This document shows, in pieces, positions 51,311-60,261 of a stretch of DNA of 64,000 bases (the stretch's first letter is position 1; the number at the start of each line of letters is the position of its first letter). Source of the DNA: Pseudoxanthomonas sacheonensis (GTDB taxonomy: Bacteria; Pseudomonadota; Gammaproteobacteria; Xanthomonadales; Xanthomonadaceae); NCBI RefSeq assembly GCF_010093305.1, contig NZ_PDWS01000017.1, positions 1-64,000 of the forward strand. The letters are read 5' to 3'. The notes below the pieces were generated by a model. It worked only from the letters and a program-made list of their open reading frames with translations. It ran no database searches and had not been told where the DNA came from. The position numbers were made by a program, and so were the translations under genes.

Positions 51311-52000
51311 CTACAACTTCAAAGGCAGCGCAATGATCTCCTCGGTGGTCATCACGTCGCCGAACGTGTCCGCGATCCCCATCAACGCGCCACGATGCAG
51401 ATCCCCGTGCTCGATCGCGCCAATACCTGGCGCGTCTATATTACGGGTGGCGCTGGCATCCGAGGACACGATCACCTCATAGCCCAAAGGCGCTGCGTCA
51501 CGCGCCGCGCCAGCCACGCAGGCATGCGTCATCAAGCCGGAAACGATGAGCGTCTTGATCCCGGCTGCCCTCAACTGCGCGTCCAGATCGGTACTGGGGA
51601 ACACGCTGACCGTATTCTTCCGCACTACTTTCTGGCCAGGCTGCGGCTGCAGCTCGGGATGGAACTTGACGGATTCACTGCCCTCGGCGAATAGCGGCGC
51701 GCCTGCCGGAAGGACATGCTGGACGTGAAAGACGGGGATTTTATTCCTGTCGGCAAAAGCCACCAGGCGCTTGGCATTCCTCAGAGCCTCCATACCATCA
51801 GGAATCGGCATTTTCCCGGTGAAGTATTCGTTCTGGAAATCAATCACGACCAACGCTGTCGAGTTCGGATTCAGCTCATTCGCGCGCGTGGCACCCGCCA
51901 TCGTGCGGATCGTCGGACCATACTGTCCGGCTTGGGCCTGGCATGCGCTGAGCACACCCACCGCCGCTAGTATCAGTCCCTTGCTGTTGAATAGATTCAT
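51311..52000 (-). CDS. Exported isochorismatase-family cysteine hydrolase
   Basis: 229 residues. An N-terminal signal (LILAAVGVLSACQAQA) suggests export, possibly as a lipoprotein (LSAC). The catalytic triad of the family is visible: Asp54 in LVVIDFQNEY, Lys in VVRKNTVSVF and Cys in SGLMTHACVAG. Members hydrolyse isochorismate, nicotinamide or N-carbamoyl amides; the substrate here is unknown. The longer open frame to 52174 has no start support. Export is unusual for the family. Confidence 0.83.
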   Translation of the reverse strand: MNLFNSKGLILAAVGVLSACQAQAGQYGPTIRTMAGATRANELNPNSTALVVIDFQNEYFTGKMPIPDGMEALRNAKRLVAFADRNKIPVFHVQHVLPAGAPLFAEGSESVKFHPELQPQPGQKVVRKNTVSVFPSTDLDAQLRAAGIKTLIVSGLMTHACVAGAARDAAPLGYEVIVSSDASATRNIDAPGIGAIEHGDLHRGALMGIADTFGDVMTTEEIIALPLKL

Positions 52001-52325
52001 TGATGTTTCCCTAGGCTGTTCCAGCCGTTGCTCAAAACGAGAGCGCACGATACCGGCGCAGCGTCCCAGGATTAATGACCGCCGCGAAACAATATTTGTG
52101 CGTAAAACGTACAGATGGCCAACACCGATGGCAGTCGGCCCCGCGGCCGCTCCGTCAGGAGCAGGTCGGGCCACACCCGTACCTGGTACGGGCGCAGTGT
52201 CGGCCTCGCCTCGTGTTGAACCCTAGCCGAACAACATGGTTCGACAGGCTCACCAAGAGCGGGATAAGTCGGCAAGGTCACCACGGGCGGAACCCAATGC
52301 GTACACGCTTGTCCGGAGATTTCTT
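52001..52325. other. Gene-free stretch with a GGTTCGACAGGCTCACC repeat
   Basis: These 325 bases hold no convincing gene. 52100-52180 is palindromic around GTACCTGGTACGG and AGCAGGTCGGG. At about 52236-52262, GGTTCGACAGGCTCACCAAG is a short repeat type seen in many proteobacterial genomes. The promoter of the isochorismatase gene should lie near 52010-52100. Confidence 0.5.
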
Positions 52326-53000
52326 CTAATCCTGCGAACGCTTGGTCGGCGTCTTCGCCTCGGCACCGAAATCGGAGATGCGCCATAGGTACTGGCTGGC
52401 GTAGGTACGGTACGGACCCCAGCGTTCGCCGCGCGCCAGCAGTTCCTTCGGCGTCGGCATCGTTTCCAGTTTGTCCACGCGCTGGGCGCCCTTGCGGATG
52501 CCCAGATCGTCCACCGGCAGCACGTCGGGACGGCCCAGGCGGAACATCAGCATCATTTCCACGGTCCAGCGGCCAATCCCCCGCACCGGCACCAGGGCGG
52601 CGACGATATCGTCCTGATGCATCGTGGACATCTGCCGCAGAGTGGGGATTTCCCCATTGGCTTCGCGGGCCGCCAGATCGCGTAAAGCCAGGCTCTTGTT
52701 GCCGGAGACGCCGCACGCGCGCAAGGCGGCGTCATCGATGCGTCCCAGCGTGTCGAAATGCAGGCGGGTGCTGCCGATGGCCGCTTCCACGCGGCCCACG
52801 ATGGTCGATGCCGCCTTGCCGCTGAGCTGCTGGTACAGGATCGCGCGGGCCAAGGCATCCACCGGGTCGAACGGCTTGCGCCAGCCCGGTTGCGGCTCCA
52901 GGTAGCCGATGCGCTTCATCCACGCGCCCAGCTTGCGGTCGCGCTTGCTCAGATGATCGAAGGCTTCCTCGGTATCGAAACCGCGGGCGTGGCGGGGCAT
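52326..53000 (-). CDS. DNA-3-methyladenine glycosylase (AlkA-like, HhH-GPD)
   Basis: Removes alkylated bases from DNA. 224 residues of the HhH-GPD superfamily: AILYQQLSGKAASTIVGR, VRGIGRWTVEMMLMF (hairpin-helix-hairpin) and LPVDDLGIRKG with the catalytic Asp. It lacks the N-terminal AlkA domain of E. coli AlkA and so resembles short bacterial glycosylase 2 enzymes. ATG 53000 opens the homology; an upstream TTG/ATG extension to 53039 is less likely. DUF423 gene upstream on the same strand. Confidence 0.9.
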   Translation of the reverse strand: MPRHARGFDTEEAFDHLSKRDRKLGAWMKRIGYLEPQPGWRKPFDPVDALARAILYQQLSGKAASTIVGRVEAAIGSTRLHFDTLGRIDDAALRACGVSGNKSLALRDLAAREANGEIPTLRQMSTMHQDDIVAALVPVRGIGRWTVEMMLMFRLGRPDVLPVDDLGIRKGAQRVDKLETMPTPKELLARGERWGPYRTYASQYLWRISDFGAEAKTPTKRSQD

Positions 53001-53011
53001 GCGGGCGGGAC

Positions 53012-53383
53012 TCAGCGGCGGACCGCGTCCAGCGCCCACAGCAGCCAGCCCAGCATCAGCCCTATGCCTCCCACCGGCGCCAGCTTGGCACCGATTTGCG
53101 CCAGCGCCGCCAAGGCCAGGCTGCCGGAAAACAGCAGCGTGCCTATCAGCAACAGATAGAGGCCCATGCGTCCCAACGACCGGGAGGTGCCGGCGGCAAG
53201 CGCGGCAAGCGCGATACCGTGGCCGAATGCGTACAACGCGGCGGTCTGCAGATTGGATTGCGCGTGCGCATCGGCCACCCCATGGGCGGCATAGGCGCCC
53301 AGCGCGACGGCGGACGCCGCGAACAGGGCGCCGGAAAAAGCGAGCAAGGAGGGTTTGCGTTGGCGACGGTCGTAATGCAACAA
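53012..53383 (-). CDS. DUF423 family membrane protein
   Basis: Four-segment inner-membrane protein. The family signature ALGAYAAHG lies in the first segment and YALYAFGHGIALAALA-type and LLIGTLLFSGSLALAALA blocks follow. The start is uncertain: homology begins about SLLAFSGALFA, TTG at 53383 or 53380 gives a normal length of about 123, while the frame is open back to TTG 53473. No function is known for DUF423. It lies 11 bases upstream of the glycosylase gene. Confidence 0.75.
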   Translation of the reverse strand: MLHYDRRQRKPSLLAFSGALFAASAVALGAYAAHGVADAHAQSNLQTAALYAFGHGIALAALAAGTSRSLGRMGLYLLLIGTLLFSGSLALAALAQIGAKLAPVGGIGLMLGWLLWALDAVRR

Positions 53384-53568
53384 AGCAGCGGCCTCTTCAG
53401 GAAGCGGCGTCCTGGCCGATACGGCGGATACTCCGAAATGCAACGCGCCGCAAAAGCGGCGCGTCACCCCCAAACCGCGCGCGGACCCCGGTCCGCGCCG
53501 CGTTCATTGCTCTATCGCCTGATGTTGCCTGGCGCGCTCTACCGGTGTGTTCCTACCAGCATGCGCTC

Positions 53569-54726
53569 TTACTTGATCGCCCAATACACGTCGAACGCGC
53601 CATCGGCGGTGAACGCCTGATCCACGCCGCCCTTCCAGGATTCGTAAGGACGGTCTGCGACTTCGTAGCCATTGGTCATCGCCCAGGCGCGCAGCGAATT
53701 ACGCACGGCGTCCAGTTCGGCCATGTAGCCCGTGTAATTGGCCGTAGCGGCCCTGTGCGCTTCGACATGCACGTATTCGACCGGCGTACCGGAAACCGAA
53801 ACCTTCAACGGACCGGCCGAAGCGGCGGTAGCCGGCAGGGCGACCGGCGGCTCCTTGGCCTTGTCGCCGTTGGCCGGCTTCGGCGCCGCGCCGCTGCGCT
53901 TGCGTACCGGCTGGGCTACGTCGAAAGCGTACTTCTCGGTACCGAAATCGGTGGTGACGATGCGCACCGGACCGGCGGCCTCCAGGCCGTTGGATTCCAT
54001 CACGCGCTTGATCCACTCCTGGTTGGCCTTGATCGACGCCTTGATGACTTCGTTGTTGCGGTCGATGTTGCCGGCCTTGACCACCAGCAGGTCTTCGGCG
54101 GGAAGCTCGACCACCTTGAGGCCAGTCAGCTTGGAGCCTTCGATGCGGTAGTCGAAATTGGGCACGGTGGCCAGCATGTTGGTCAGCTTGGACAAGCTGG
54201 CCTTGACCGAATCGCCTACGTGGCGGCTGACGTACATGCCGTTGAAACGGCCGAGCAGGTTCCAGCCGTAGTTGACGTCGTAAGTCTGGGTGACCTTCAC
54301 GTTGCGGCCGTTCTTGCCGGCCGGCTCAAGAGTGAAGACGGTCTTCTTGTCGCCGCCGGGAGTGCGGTCTTCGATGGCGTAACCCACTTTGCCGCCGCCG
54401 GTGCCGGCCGGAGCCTCGCTCTCGGTGATTTCCCAATGGCCTTTGCCCCAGCGCTTGTCGGCCGAGTTGAAATCGACGCGCGCGCCGACGCCGGTGTGGC
54501 CTTCGCCGCCGCCGCTGTAGGTGAGCTCGGAAACCTTGCTGGGCATCAGCAGGTTCCAGTCCTTCAAGCGGCGGACGTTGTTGATGGTGTCGAACACGAT
54601 GGTCATGCGTCGATTGGTCTCAGTGCTTTCCTCCAAGTGACGCTTGGAAGGCAGCACCAGGCCGACCACCAGGAACAGCGCAAGGACAAGCGCCAGTGCA
54701 ATCAGGAACTCGAGCAAACGGGTCAT
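53569..54726 (-). CDS. SRPBCC (polyketide cyclase-like) protein with a GyrI-like C-terminal half
   Basis: 385 residues. A membrane anchor (LLEFLIALALVLALFLVVGLVL) precedes a START/SRPBCC lipid- or ligand-binding domain (about 35-190, VFDTINNVRRLKDWNLLMP) and a GyrI-like/effector-binding half (about 200-385) with a Pro/Ala-rich linker. Both modules bind hydrophobic ligands. It is single, divergent in spacing from the two-component genes. A periplasmic or membrane ligand-binding role is likely; the ligand is unknown. Confidence 0.8.
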   Translation of the reverse strand: MTRLLEFLIALALVLALFLVVGLVLPSKRHLEESTETNRRMTIVFDTINNVRRLKDWNLLMPSKVSELTYSGGGEGHTGVGARVDFNSADKRWGKGHWEITESEAPAGTGGGKVGYAIEDRTPGGDKKTVFTLEPAGKNGRNVKVTQTYDVNYGWNLLGRFNGMYVSRHVGDSVKASLSKLTNMLATVPNFDYRIEGSKLTGLKVVELPAEDLLVVKAGNIDRNNEVIKASIKANQEWIKRVMESNGLEAAGPVRIVTTDFGTEKYAFDVAQPVRKRSGAAPKPANGDKAKEPPVALPATAASAGPLKVSVSGTPVEYVHVEAHRAATANYTGYMAELDAVRNSLRAWAMTNGYEVADRPYESWKGGVDQAFTADGAFDVYWAIK

Positions 54727-54927
54727 TCAGCAGTCTCCGAGGGCCGATCCCTTGGCCGGTGAAATAGGTGCAGGGCGCATCCTAGCAGGCTTGGCGGATT
54801 CGGTCAGCCTGTCGGTGCGTCGGCGGGCGCTGCCGCGTTGCGGCGCAATGGAGTTTTCGCCCGCGGCAGGAAGCGGCTGAAACCGCAGGATCGGGGCCAC
54901 TCTACCCCGCCCGGCCCGCTTTCCCGT

Positions 54928-55569
54928 TCAGACCAGCTGAAGTTCGAACGCCTTGAGCACGGCCCGGGTGCGATCGCGCACGCCCAGTTTGGACAGGATA
55001 TTGGAGACGTGGTTCTTGATGGTGCCCTCGGCCACGCCCAGGGAATTGGCGATCTCCTTGTTGGAGAAGCCGCTGGCCATCAGGCGCAGGATTTCGGTTT
55101 CCCGGTCGGTCAGCGGATCGGGGCGATCCAGGCTGACGAACTCGTTGCGCATATGCTCCAGGCCGGACAGCAGACGCTGGGTCACCGCCGGCTGCACCAG
55201 CGAACCGCCCGAAGCCACGGTGCGGATCGCGCCCACCAGCTGCTCCAGCGAGACGTCCTTCAGCAGATAGCCCTTGGCCCCCGCCTTCAGCCCCGCCAGC
55301 ACCAGCTGGTCGTCGTCGAAAGTGGTGAGGATGATCGCCGGCGGCAGCTGGTGCGCGGCGGCCAGCGCCTGCAAGGCCTCAAGCCCGGACATCACCGGCA
55401 TGCGCATGTCCATCAGCACCACGTCCGGCTTGACCTGGGGGATCAATTCCACGGCCTGACGGCCGTCGGCGGCTTCGGCCACTACTTCGATGCCGTCGTC
55501 CAGCCCCAACAGGGAGCGGATGCCTTCCCTCACCAGCGTTTGGTCGTCGACCAGGCAGACACGGATCAT
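54928..55569 (-). CDS. NarL/DesR-type response regulator
   Basis: 213 residues. A receiver domain with phospho-acceptor Asp54 (VVLMDMRMPV), Asp8/9 and Lys in LLKDVS is followed by a LuxR-type HTH (LTDRETEILRLMASGFSNKE, AEGTIKNHVSNIL). ATG 55569 overlaps the kinase stop by four bases, so it is the cognate partner of the upstream histidine kinase. Target genes are not evident; the SRPBCC gene lies next to it in the downstream direction. Confidence 0.93.
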   Translation of the reverse strand: MIRVCLVDDQTLVREGIRSLLGLDDGIEVVAEAADGRQAVELIPQVKPDVVLMDMRMPVMSGLEALQALAAAHQLPPAIILTTFDDDQLVLAGLKAGAKGYLLKDVSLEQLVGAIRTVASGGSLVQPAVTQRLLSGLEHMRNEFVSLDRPDPLTDRETEILRLMASGFSNKEIANSLGVAEGTIKNHVSNILSKLGVRDRTRAVLKAFELQLV

Positions 55570-56795
55570 GCGGTACCTCCGGTAAGGGGCTCTGGACGAA
55601 GTTCCAGGGCAAGGGGTTCTGTCGTCTCGACGGGAAGCCGCAGGCACAGGCGGAAACCGCCGCCCGCGCGGGATTCGATGGTCATGCTGCCGCCATGCTG
55701 GCGCAGGCGTTCGCGCATGCCGCGCAGGCCATTGCCGGCGATCACTACGTCCGCGCCCTGCCCGTCGTCGTGGGCGTCGATCACGATCTGGCCGCCGTCG
55801 CGCCGGCAATGGATCCAGAGATTGCCCGCGCCGGCATGGCGTACGGCATTGGTGATGATCTCCTGGGTGCAGCGCAACAGCACATGCGCCCGTTCGGCAT
55901 CGTCCAGGGTCAGCGGCTCCTCGATATTCATGTGGATCGTCAACGCCGGCACCCGCTCGGTCAGCAGCAGCAGCGCGCCTCCCAGATCGATGGCGTCGCC
56001 CTCGCGCAACTGGCTGACCACCTCGCGCACGTCGGTCAGCAGCAGCTTGGCCAGGGTGTGGGCCTGTTTGACGTGCTCCAGTGCACGGCCTTCGGTCATA
56101 TGGCCGGCGACTTCCAGATTCAGGCTGAGTGCGGTCAGGTGATGGCCCAGCAAGTCGTGCAATTCGCGGGAAATGCGGGTGCGTTCGTTCACCCGGGCGC
56201 TTTCGGCCAGCAGCATGCGGGTGGCGCGCAGCTCCGCGTTGAGCCTGCGCTGCTCGTCCCGCGCCTGCGCCTGCTGGCGCGCCACATAGGCGGTAACCAG
56301 CACGAAGGCGGAGAATCCGACGTAGAAAGTCGACTGGAACAGGGCTTCCCAGAAGCTGAAATCGTCGCGGGCCATGAACGAGGGCACCAGCGGGATATGG
56401 GCCAGCAGCAGCCACGCCACCGCCGCCCGCAGGCTGAGGATCCAGGGCAGCACCCCGGCCATGACCAACAGCAGCATCGCGCTCAGCCCGGTCTGGGTGA
56501 AATAGCCCACCGCCACCGCCGCGGTCGTCAGCACCATCAGCAGGACGAAATTGCCGCGGGTCGAGGCCAGCGTGTCCCGGGAACCCAGCGAACGGGTGGC
56601 CAGCCAGTAGCAGAGCCCGAAAGCCAGATAGGAAACCACGGTCATGGGCACGTTGATGCCCGACCCCGTGGTCTCGTCCACGCCTCGCGAAGGCGGCAGG
56701 AACCAAACGTTCAGGATGATCGGGATACCCACCAGCGCCCACGTGTACAGGCCGGCTGCACGCAGGAGACGGGTGTGGCTGAGTCGATTCAACAT
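55566..56795 (-). CDS. HisKA_3 sensor histidine kinase (DesK-like)
   Basis: 409 residues. The N-terminal half has about five or six membrane segments, the phospho-acceptor His213 is in RISRELHDLLGHHL and the ATPase has NAVRHAGA (N box) and GNGLRGMRERL (G box). This is the NarX/DesK class that pairs with NarL-type regulators; DesK senses membrane fluidity, and the membrane-only sensor here suggests a similar cue, not proven. The gene overlaps the regulator by ATGA. Confidence 0.92.
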   Translation of the reverse strand: MLNRLSHTRLLRAAGLYTWALVGIPIILNVWFLPPSRGVDETTGSGINVPMTVVSYLAFGLCYWLATRSLGSRDTLASTRGNFVLLMVLTTAAVAVGYFTQTGLSAMLLLVMAGVLPWILSLRAAVAWLLLAHIPLVPSFMARDDFSFWEALFQSTFYVGFSAFVLVTAYVARQQAQARDEQRRLNAELRATRMLLAESARVNERTRISRELHDLLGHHLTALSLNLEVAGHMTEGRALEHVKQAHTLAKLLLTDVREVVSQLREGDAIDLGGALLLLTERVPALTIHMNIEEPLTLDDAERAHVLLRCTQEIITNAVRHAGAGNLWIHCRRDGGQIVIDAHDDGQGADVVIAGNGLRGMRERLRQHGGSMTIESRAGGGFRLCLRLPVETTEPLALELRPEPLTGGTA

Positions 56796-56941
56796 CCATC
56801 CATCTTAGGCCGATTGCCCGGCGCCCACCCTGACCGAAAGTCATGCATGGGATTCCACGGTCGCCCCGCGCCATGCCGCGCATGCGATAATCCGGGCCGG
56901 TGGCTCGCGGCCACCCGTACCATCTCCCCGGAGCGAGTTGA

Positions 56942-57535
56942 ATGTCGATTGTCATCCGCGACGTGCGCGAGCACGAGCTGGATTCCGTCCTAGCCCTGAA
57001 CAACAACGCCGGACTGGCGATCCTGCCGCTGGATTCGGTCAGGCTGCACCGTTTCTACGAACAGGCCGAGTATTTCCGCGTCGCCGAGCGCGACGGCAAC
57101 CTGGCCGGCTTTCTGGTCGGTTTCGGAGCCGATTCGGACCACGACAGCAGCAACTTCGCCTGGTTCCGCGAGCGCTACCCGAAATTCTTCTACATCGACC
57201 GCATCGTGGTGGCCAGCCGGCGGCGTGGCGGCGGCGTGGGTCGCGCCTTCTACGCCGATGTGCAAAGTTACGCCGAACTGAGGTATCCGCAGCTGGCCTG
57301 CGAGGTATTCCTGGACCATGGCGCCGACCCGGCGCTGCTGTTCCATGGCAGCTTCGGCTTCAAGGAGGTAGGCCAGAACCAGATGCCCGATGCCGGCGTA
57401 CGCGCCAGCATGCTGATGAAGGAACTGTGCAGCTACCCCTGGGTGCGCGAGACCTATGGCGACGCCCTGCCCGACCTGCCCTGGGCGCGCAGCCGCTCGA
57501 TCGCCGCTGCGGCCGAAAGGTCCACCGGAACATGA
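56942..57535 (+). CDS. GNAT-family acetyltransferase
   Basis: 197 residues with an N-terminal acetyl-CoA domain: IVVASRRRGGGVGRAFY contains the R-x-x-G-x-G/A loop that binds the cofactor. VRLHRFYEQAEYF and FHGSFGFKEV fit the fold. The acceptor is unknown. It starts 11 bases upstream of minC and may share its transcript. Confidence 0.85.
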   Translation: MSIVIRDVREHELDSVLALNNNAGLAILPLDSVRLHRFYEQAEYFRVAERDGNLAGFLVGFGADSDHDSSNFAWFRERYPKFFYIDRIVVASRRRGGGVGRAFYADVQSYAELRYPQLACEVFLDHGADPALLFHGSFGFKEVGQNQMPDAGVRASMLMKELCSYPWVRETYGDALPDLPWARSRSIAAAAERSTGT

Positions 57536-57545
57536 GCCTGACTTC

Positions 57546-58340
57546 ATGAGCGCGACCTCAGCGAACCTGGACTACGAGCAGGCCGGCGAACTCAAGATCG
57601 GCCAGGTAGGCATCGCCAATCTGCGCGTGCGCACGCTGGACGTGGCCCAGCTGTCGCGCGAAATGCGCGAACGCGTCGATCGTGCGCCCAAGCTGTTCGG
57701 CCGCGCCCCGGTCATCGTCGATTTCGGCGGGCTGGCGCAGATGCCCGACGCCGCCACCGCCCGGGCGTTGCTGGAAGGATTGCGCGGGGCGGGCGTGCTG
57801 CCGGTCGGCCTTTCCTACGGCACGCGCGAAACCGAACAGCTGGCAGAACAGCTGGGATTGCCGCTGCTGGCCAAGTTCCGTGCGCAATACGAACCTGTCG
57901 GCGCCGCCGCGCCCGCCGCAGCACCACCTGCACGCCGGGAAAGCGCCCCGGCCGAAACCGCCCCGGCAAAGGCCGCCAAAGCCCCCGCCGCTGCCGCCAG
58001 CCCCGGGCTGGTGCAGAAAACGCCCGTGCGTTCCGGCCAGCAGCTGTACGCAGAGAACCGCGACCTCACCGTGCTCAGCACGGTCGGCGCCGGCGCCGAA
58101 GTCATCGCCGACGGTTCCATCCACATCTACGGCACCTTGCGCGGCCGCGCGCTGGCCGGCGCGCAGGGCAACACCGACGCGCGCATCTTCTGCCGCGAGT
58201 TCCATGCCGAACTGGTGGCCATCGCCGGCCACTACAAAGTACTGGAAGACGTGCCCAAGGAACTGCGCGGGAAGGCAGTGCAGGTCTGGCTGGAAAAAGG
58301 CCCGGACAAGCAGGACCAGCTCATGATTGCCGCTCAGTGA
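57546..58340 (+). CDS. minC: Septum site-determining protein MinC
   Basis: Inhibitor of FtsZ ring formation away from midcell. 264 residues: N-terminal domain (about 1-115, VIVDFGGLAQ), an Ala/Pro-rich linker, and the C-terminal MinD-binding beta-solenoid (from about 160, LTVLSTVGAGAEVIADGSIH, IYGTLRGRALAGA). The linker is longer and more Ala-rich than in E. coli MinC. ATG 57546 overlaps the end of the GNAT region by 11 bases downstream of its stop. First gene of minCDE. Confidence 0.95.
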   Translation: MSATSANLDYEQAGELKIGQVGIANLRVRTLDVAQLSREMRERVDRAPKLFGRAPVIVDFGGLAQMPDAATARALLEGLRGAGVLPVGLSYGTRETEQLAEQLGLPLLAKFRAQYEPVGAAAPAAAPPARRESAPAETAPAKAAKAPAAAASPGLVQKTPVRSGQQLYAENRDLTVLSTVGAGAEVIADGSIHIYGTLRGRALAGAQGNTDARIFCREFHAELVAIAGHYKVLEDVPKELRGKAVQVWLEKGPDKQDQLMIAAQ

Positions 58341-58422
58341 TATCGCCCTGCGCGCAGACGCAGACGATCCTCCGAAGAAAGCATTCCCCCGAACGTAATA
58401 AAAAAAAGCAGGAGATACACCA

Positions 58423-59232
58423 TTGGCTGAGATTATCGTTGTCACTTCCGGCAAGGGCGGCGTGGGCAAGACCACCACCAGCGCCAGCATCGCCTGCGGT
58501 CTGGCCCGTCGCGGCAAAAAGGTCGCCGTCATCGACTTCGACGTCGGCCTGCGCAACCTGGACCTGATCATGGGCTGCGAGCGCCGGGTGGTGTACGACT
58601 TCGTCAACGTCACCCAGGGCGAGGCCACGCTGAAGCAGGCGCTGATCAAGGACAAACGTTTCGACACGCTGTTCATCCTGGCCGCTTCGCAGACCCGCGA
58701 CAAAGACGCGCTGACCAAGGAAGGCGTGGAAAAGGTGCTGAAGGACCTGGATGCCGACGGCTTCGACTACATCGTCTGCGACTCGCCGGCCGGCATCGAG
58801 AAAGGCGCCTACCTGGCCATGTATTTCGCCGATACGGCGGTGGTGGTGGTGAACCCGGAAGTCTCCAGCGTGCGCGACTCCGACCGCATCCTGGGCCTGC
58901 TGGACTCCAAGACCCGCAGGGCCGAGAACGGCGAGACGCTGAAGCCGCACCTGCTGCTCACCCGCTACAGCCCCGCCCGCGTGGAAGGCGGCGAGATGCT
59001 GAGCATCAAGGATGTGGAAGAAGTGCTGGGCCTGAAGACGCTGGGCGTGATCCCCGAATCGGGCGATGTGCTCAACGCGTCCAACAAAGGCGAACCGGTC
59101 ATCCTGGAGCTGGAATCCACCGCCGGCCAGGCCTACGACGATGCCGTGGGCAGGCTGCTGGGCGAAGAACGTCCGCTGCGCTTCACCACCGTGGAGAAAA
59201 AGGGTTTCTTCAATAAGCTGTTCGGAGGTTGA
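58423..59232 (+). CDS. minD: Septum site-determining ATPase MinD
   Basis: Deviant Walker-A ATPase that recruits MinC to the membrane and oscillates with MinE. 269 residues with KGGVGKTT (Lys11, Lys16), [10 protein letters not shown], and a C-terminal amphipathic helix [11 protein letters not shown] for membrane binding. The start is TTG 58423 with AGGAGA 7 bases upstream, a weak start codon that may limit MinD relative to MinC and MinE. Confidence 0.96.
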   Translation: MAEIIVVTSGKGGVGKTTTSASIACGLARRGKKVAVIDFDVGLRNLDLIMGCERRVVYDFVNVTQGEATLKQALIKDKRFDTLFILAASQTRDKDALTKEGVEKVLKDLDADGFDYIVCDSPAGIEKGAYLAMYFADTAVVVVNPEVSSVRDSDRILGLLDSKTRRAENGETLKPHLLLTRYSPARVEGGEMLSIKDVEEVLGLKTLGVIPESGDVLNASNKGEPVILELESTAGQAYDDAVGRLLGEERPLRFTTVEKKGFFNKLFGG

Positions 59233-59234
59233 GC

Positions 59235-59489
59235 ATGGGACTGTTCGATTTCCTCAAGCCGAAGAAAGAAACCGCCTCGATCGCCAGGGACCGCCTGCGC
59301 ATCATCGTGGCGCAGGAACGCACCACCCGCGGCGGGCCGGACTATCTGCCGATGCTGCAGCGCGAGCTGCTGGAAGTGATCAAGAAATACGTCAACGTCG
59401 ATGCCGATGCGGTCAACGTGAAGTTGATCAAGGAAGGCGAGCACGACGTGCTGGACATCTCGGTGTCGCTGCAGGAAGGCGGCGCCTGA
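59235..59489 (+). CDS. minE: Cell division topological specificity factor MinE
   Basis: 84 residues. The N-terminal [10 protein letters not shown] is the membrane-contacting helix, [15 protein letters not shown] the MinD-contact region, and the C-terminal [18 protein letters not shown] the dimerisation domain. ATG 59235 lies 6 bases after GGAGG and three bases after the minD stop. It completes minCDE and ends just before a family C repeat. Confidence 0.96.
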   Translation: MGLFDFLKPKKETASIARDRLRIIVAQERTTRGGPDYLPMLQRELLEVIKKYVNVDADAVNVKLIKEGEHDVLDISVSLQEGGA

Positions 59490-59495
59490 GTTCCC

Positions 59496-59577
59496 TGTAG
59501 GAGCGGGCTCCGCCCGCGACCGCTCTTGCTCGAAAGAATTGCGCCAAGAGCGGTCGCGGGCAGGGCCCGCTCCTACA
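59496..59577. repeat. Paired inverted repeat, family C
   Basis: TGTAGGAGCGGGCTCCGCCC and the mirror arm GGGCAGGGCCCGCTCCTACA between minE and the next gene. The two arms differ at two bases of the inner stem. Confidence 0.9.
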
Positions 59578-59585
59578 GCCATCCT

Positions 59586-60077
59586 ATGAGTTCCATTCTC
59601 GCCAGCGCCGCCCCTCTTCCCGACGTGTTGCGGGTCGCCGACCTGCCGCTCGAAGATCTCGCCGCGCTGCTCGCCCGTCACCAGCTGCGGTTGCATGCGG
59701 TCGAAGACGGCCTTCCCATTCCCGGCAGCTTCTGGGGCGACCCCGAGGCCGGCGTGATCGGCGGCACCGTGTACGCGCGGGGCGACACGCCGGTGCATTC
59801 GCTGCTGCACGAAGCCTGCCACCTGATCGTGCTGCCGCCCGAACGCCGCGCGCAGGTGCATACCGACGCCACCGACTCGGACATCGAGGAAGACGCCACT
59901 TGCTACTTGCAGATCGTGCTTGCGGACGCCCTGCCCGGCGTGGGCCGCGACCGCCTGATGGCGGACATGGATGCATGGGGCTATTCGTTCCGGCTGGGCA
60001 GCACGCGCGCGTGGTTCGAGTGCGACGCGGAAGATGCACGCGCATGGCTGATGGAACGCAACCTGCTTCCAGCTTGA
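59586..60077 (+). CDS. Zinc-metallopeptidase-like protein with an HEACH motif
   Basis: 163 residues. The centre carries SLLHEACHLIVLPP, an HExxH zinc-site signature, with EEDATCYLQIV after it as a possible third-ligand glutamate. There is no signal peptide or membrane segment, and the N-terminal 70 residues have no recognised domain. HExxH alone is weak evidence, but the Glu-containing partner segment about 30 residues downstream fits a small gluzincin-like peptidase. The ATG lies 9 bases after the repeat and follows weak ribosome-site sequence. Function unknown. Confidence 0.68.
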   Translation: MSSILASAAPLPDVLRVADLPLEDLAALLARHQLRLHAVEDGLPIPGSFWGDPEAGVIGGTVYARGDTPVHSLLHEACHLIVLPPERRAQVHTDATDSDIEEDATCYLQIVLADALPGVGRDRLMADMDAWGYSFRLGSTRAWFECDAEDARAWLMERNLLPA

Positions 60078-60086
60078 ACGAAGCAT

Positions 60087-60202
60087 GTGGGAGCGGCGTC
60101 CCGCCGCGGGTTCTTCGCCGCTGCCGTAGGTCGGGGCTACGCCCCCGACGCGTGGATCCGGCATGGCCCGACCAGGAGCTCGCGGCGGAACGCCGCTCCC
60201 AC
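60087..60202. repeat. Family B repeat with a family A arm nested inside
   Basis: Outer arms GTGGGAGCGGCGTCCCGCCG (60087) and ...GCGGCGGAACGCCGCTCCCAC (ends 60202) flank a single complete family A arm at 60126-60150. Nesting shows that A was inserted into, or recombined with, an existing B element. Confidence 0.88.
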
Positions 60203-60261
60203 CTCCCCTCTGCATGCTCCATGCCAGGCCCGCACGGCTCATATCAGGCAAACTGACGAGC

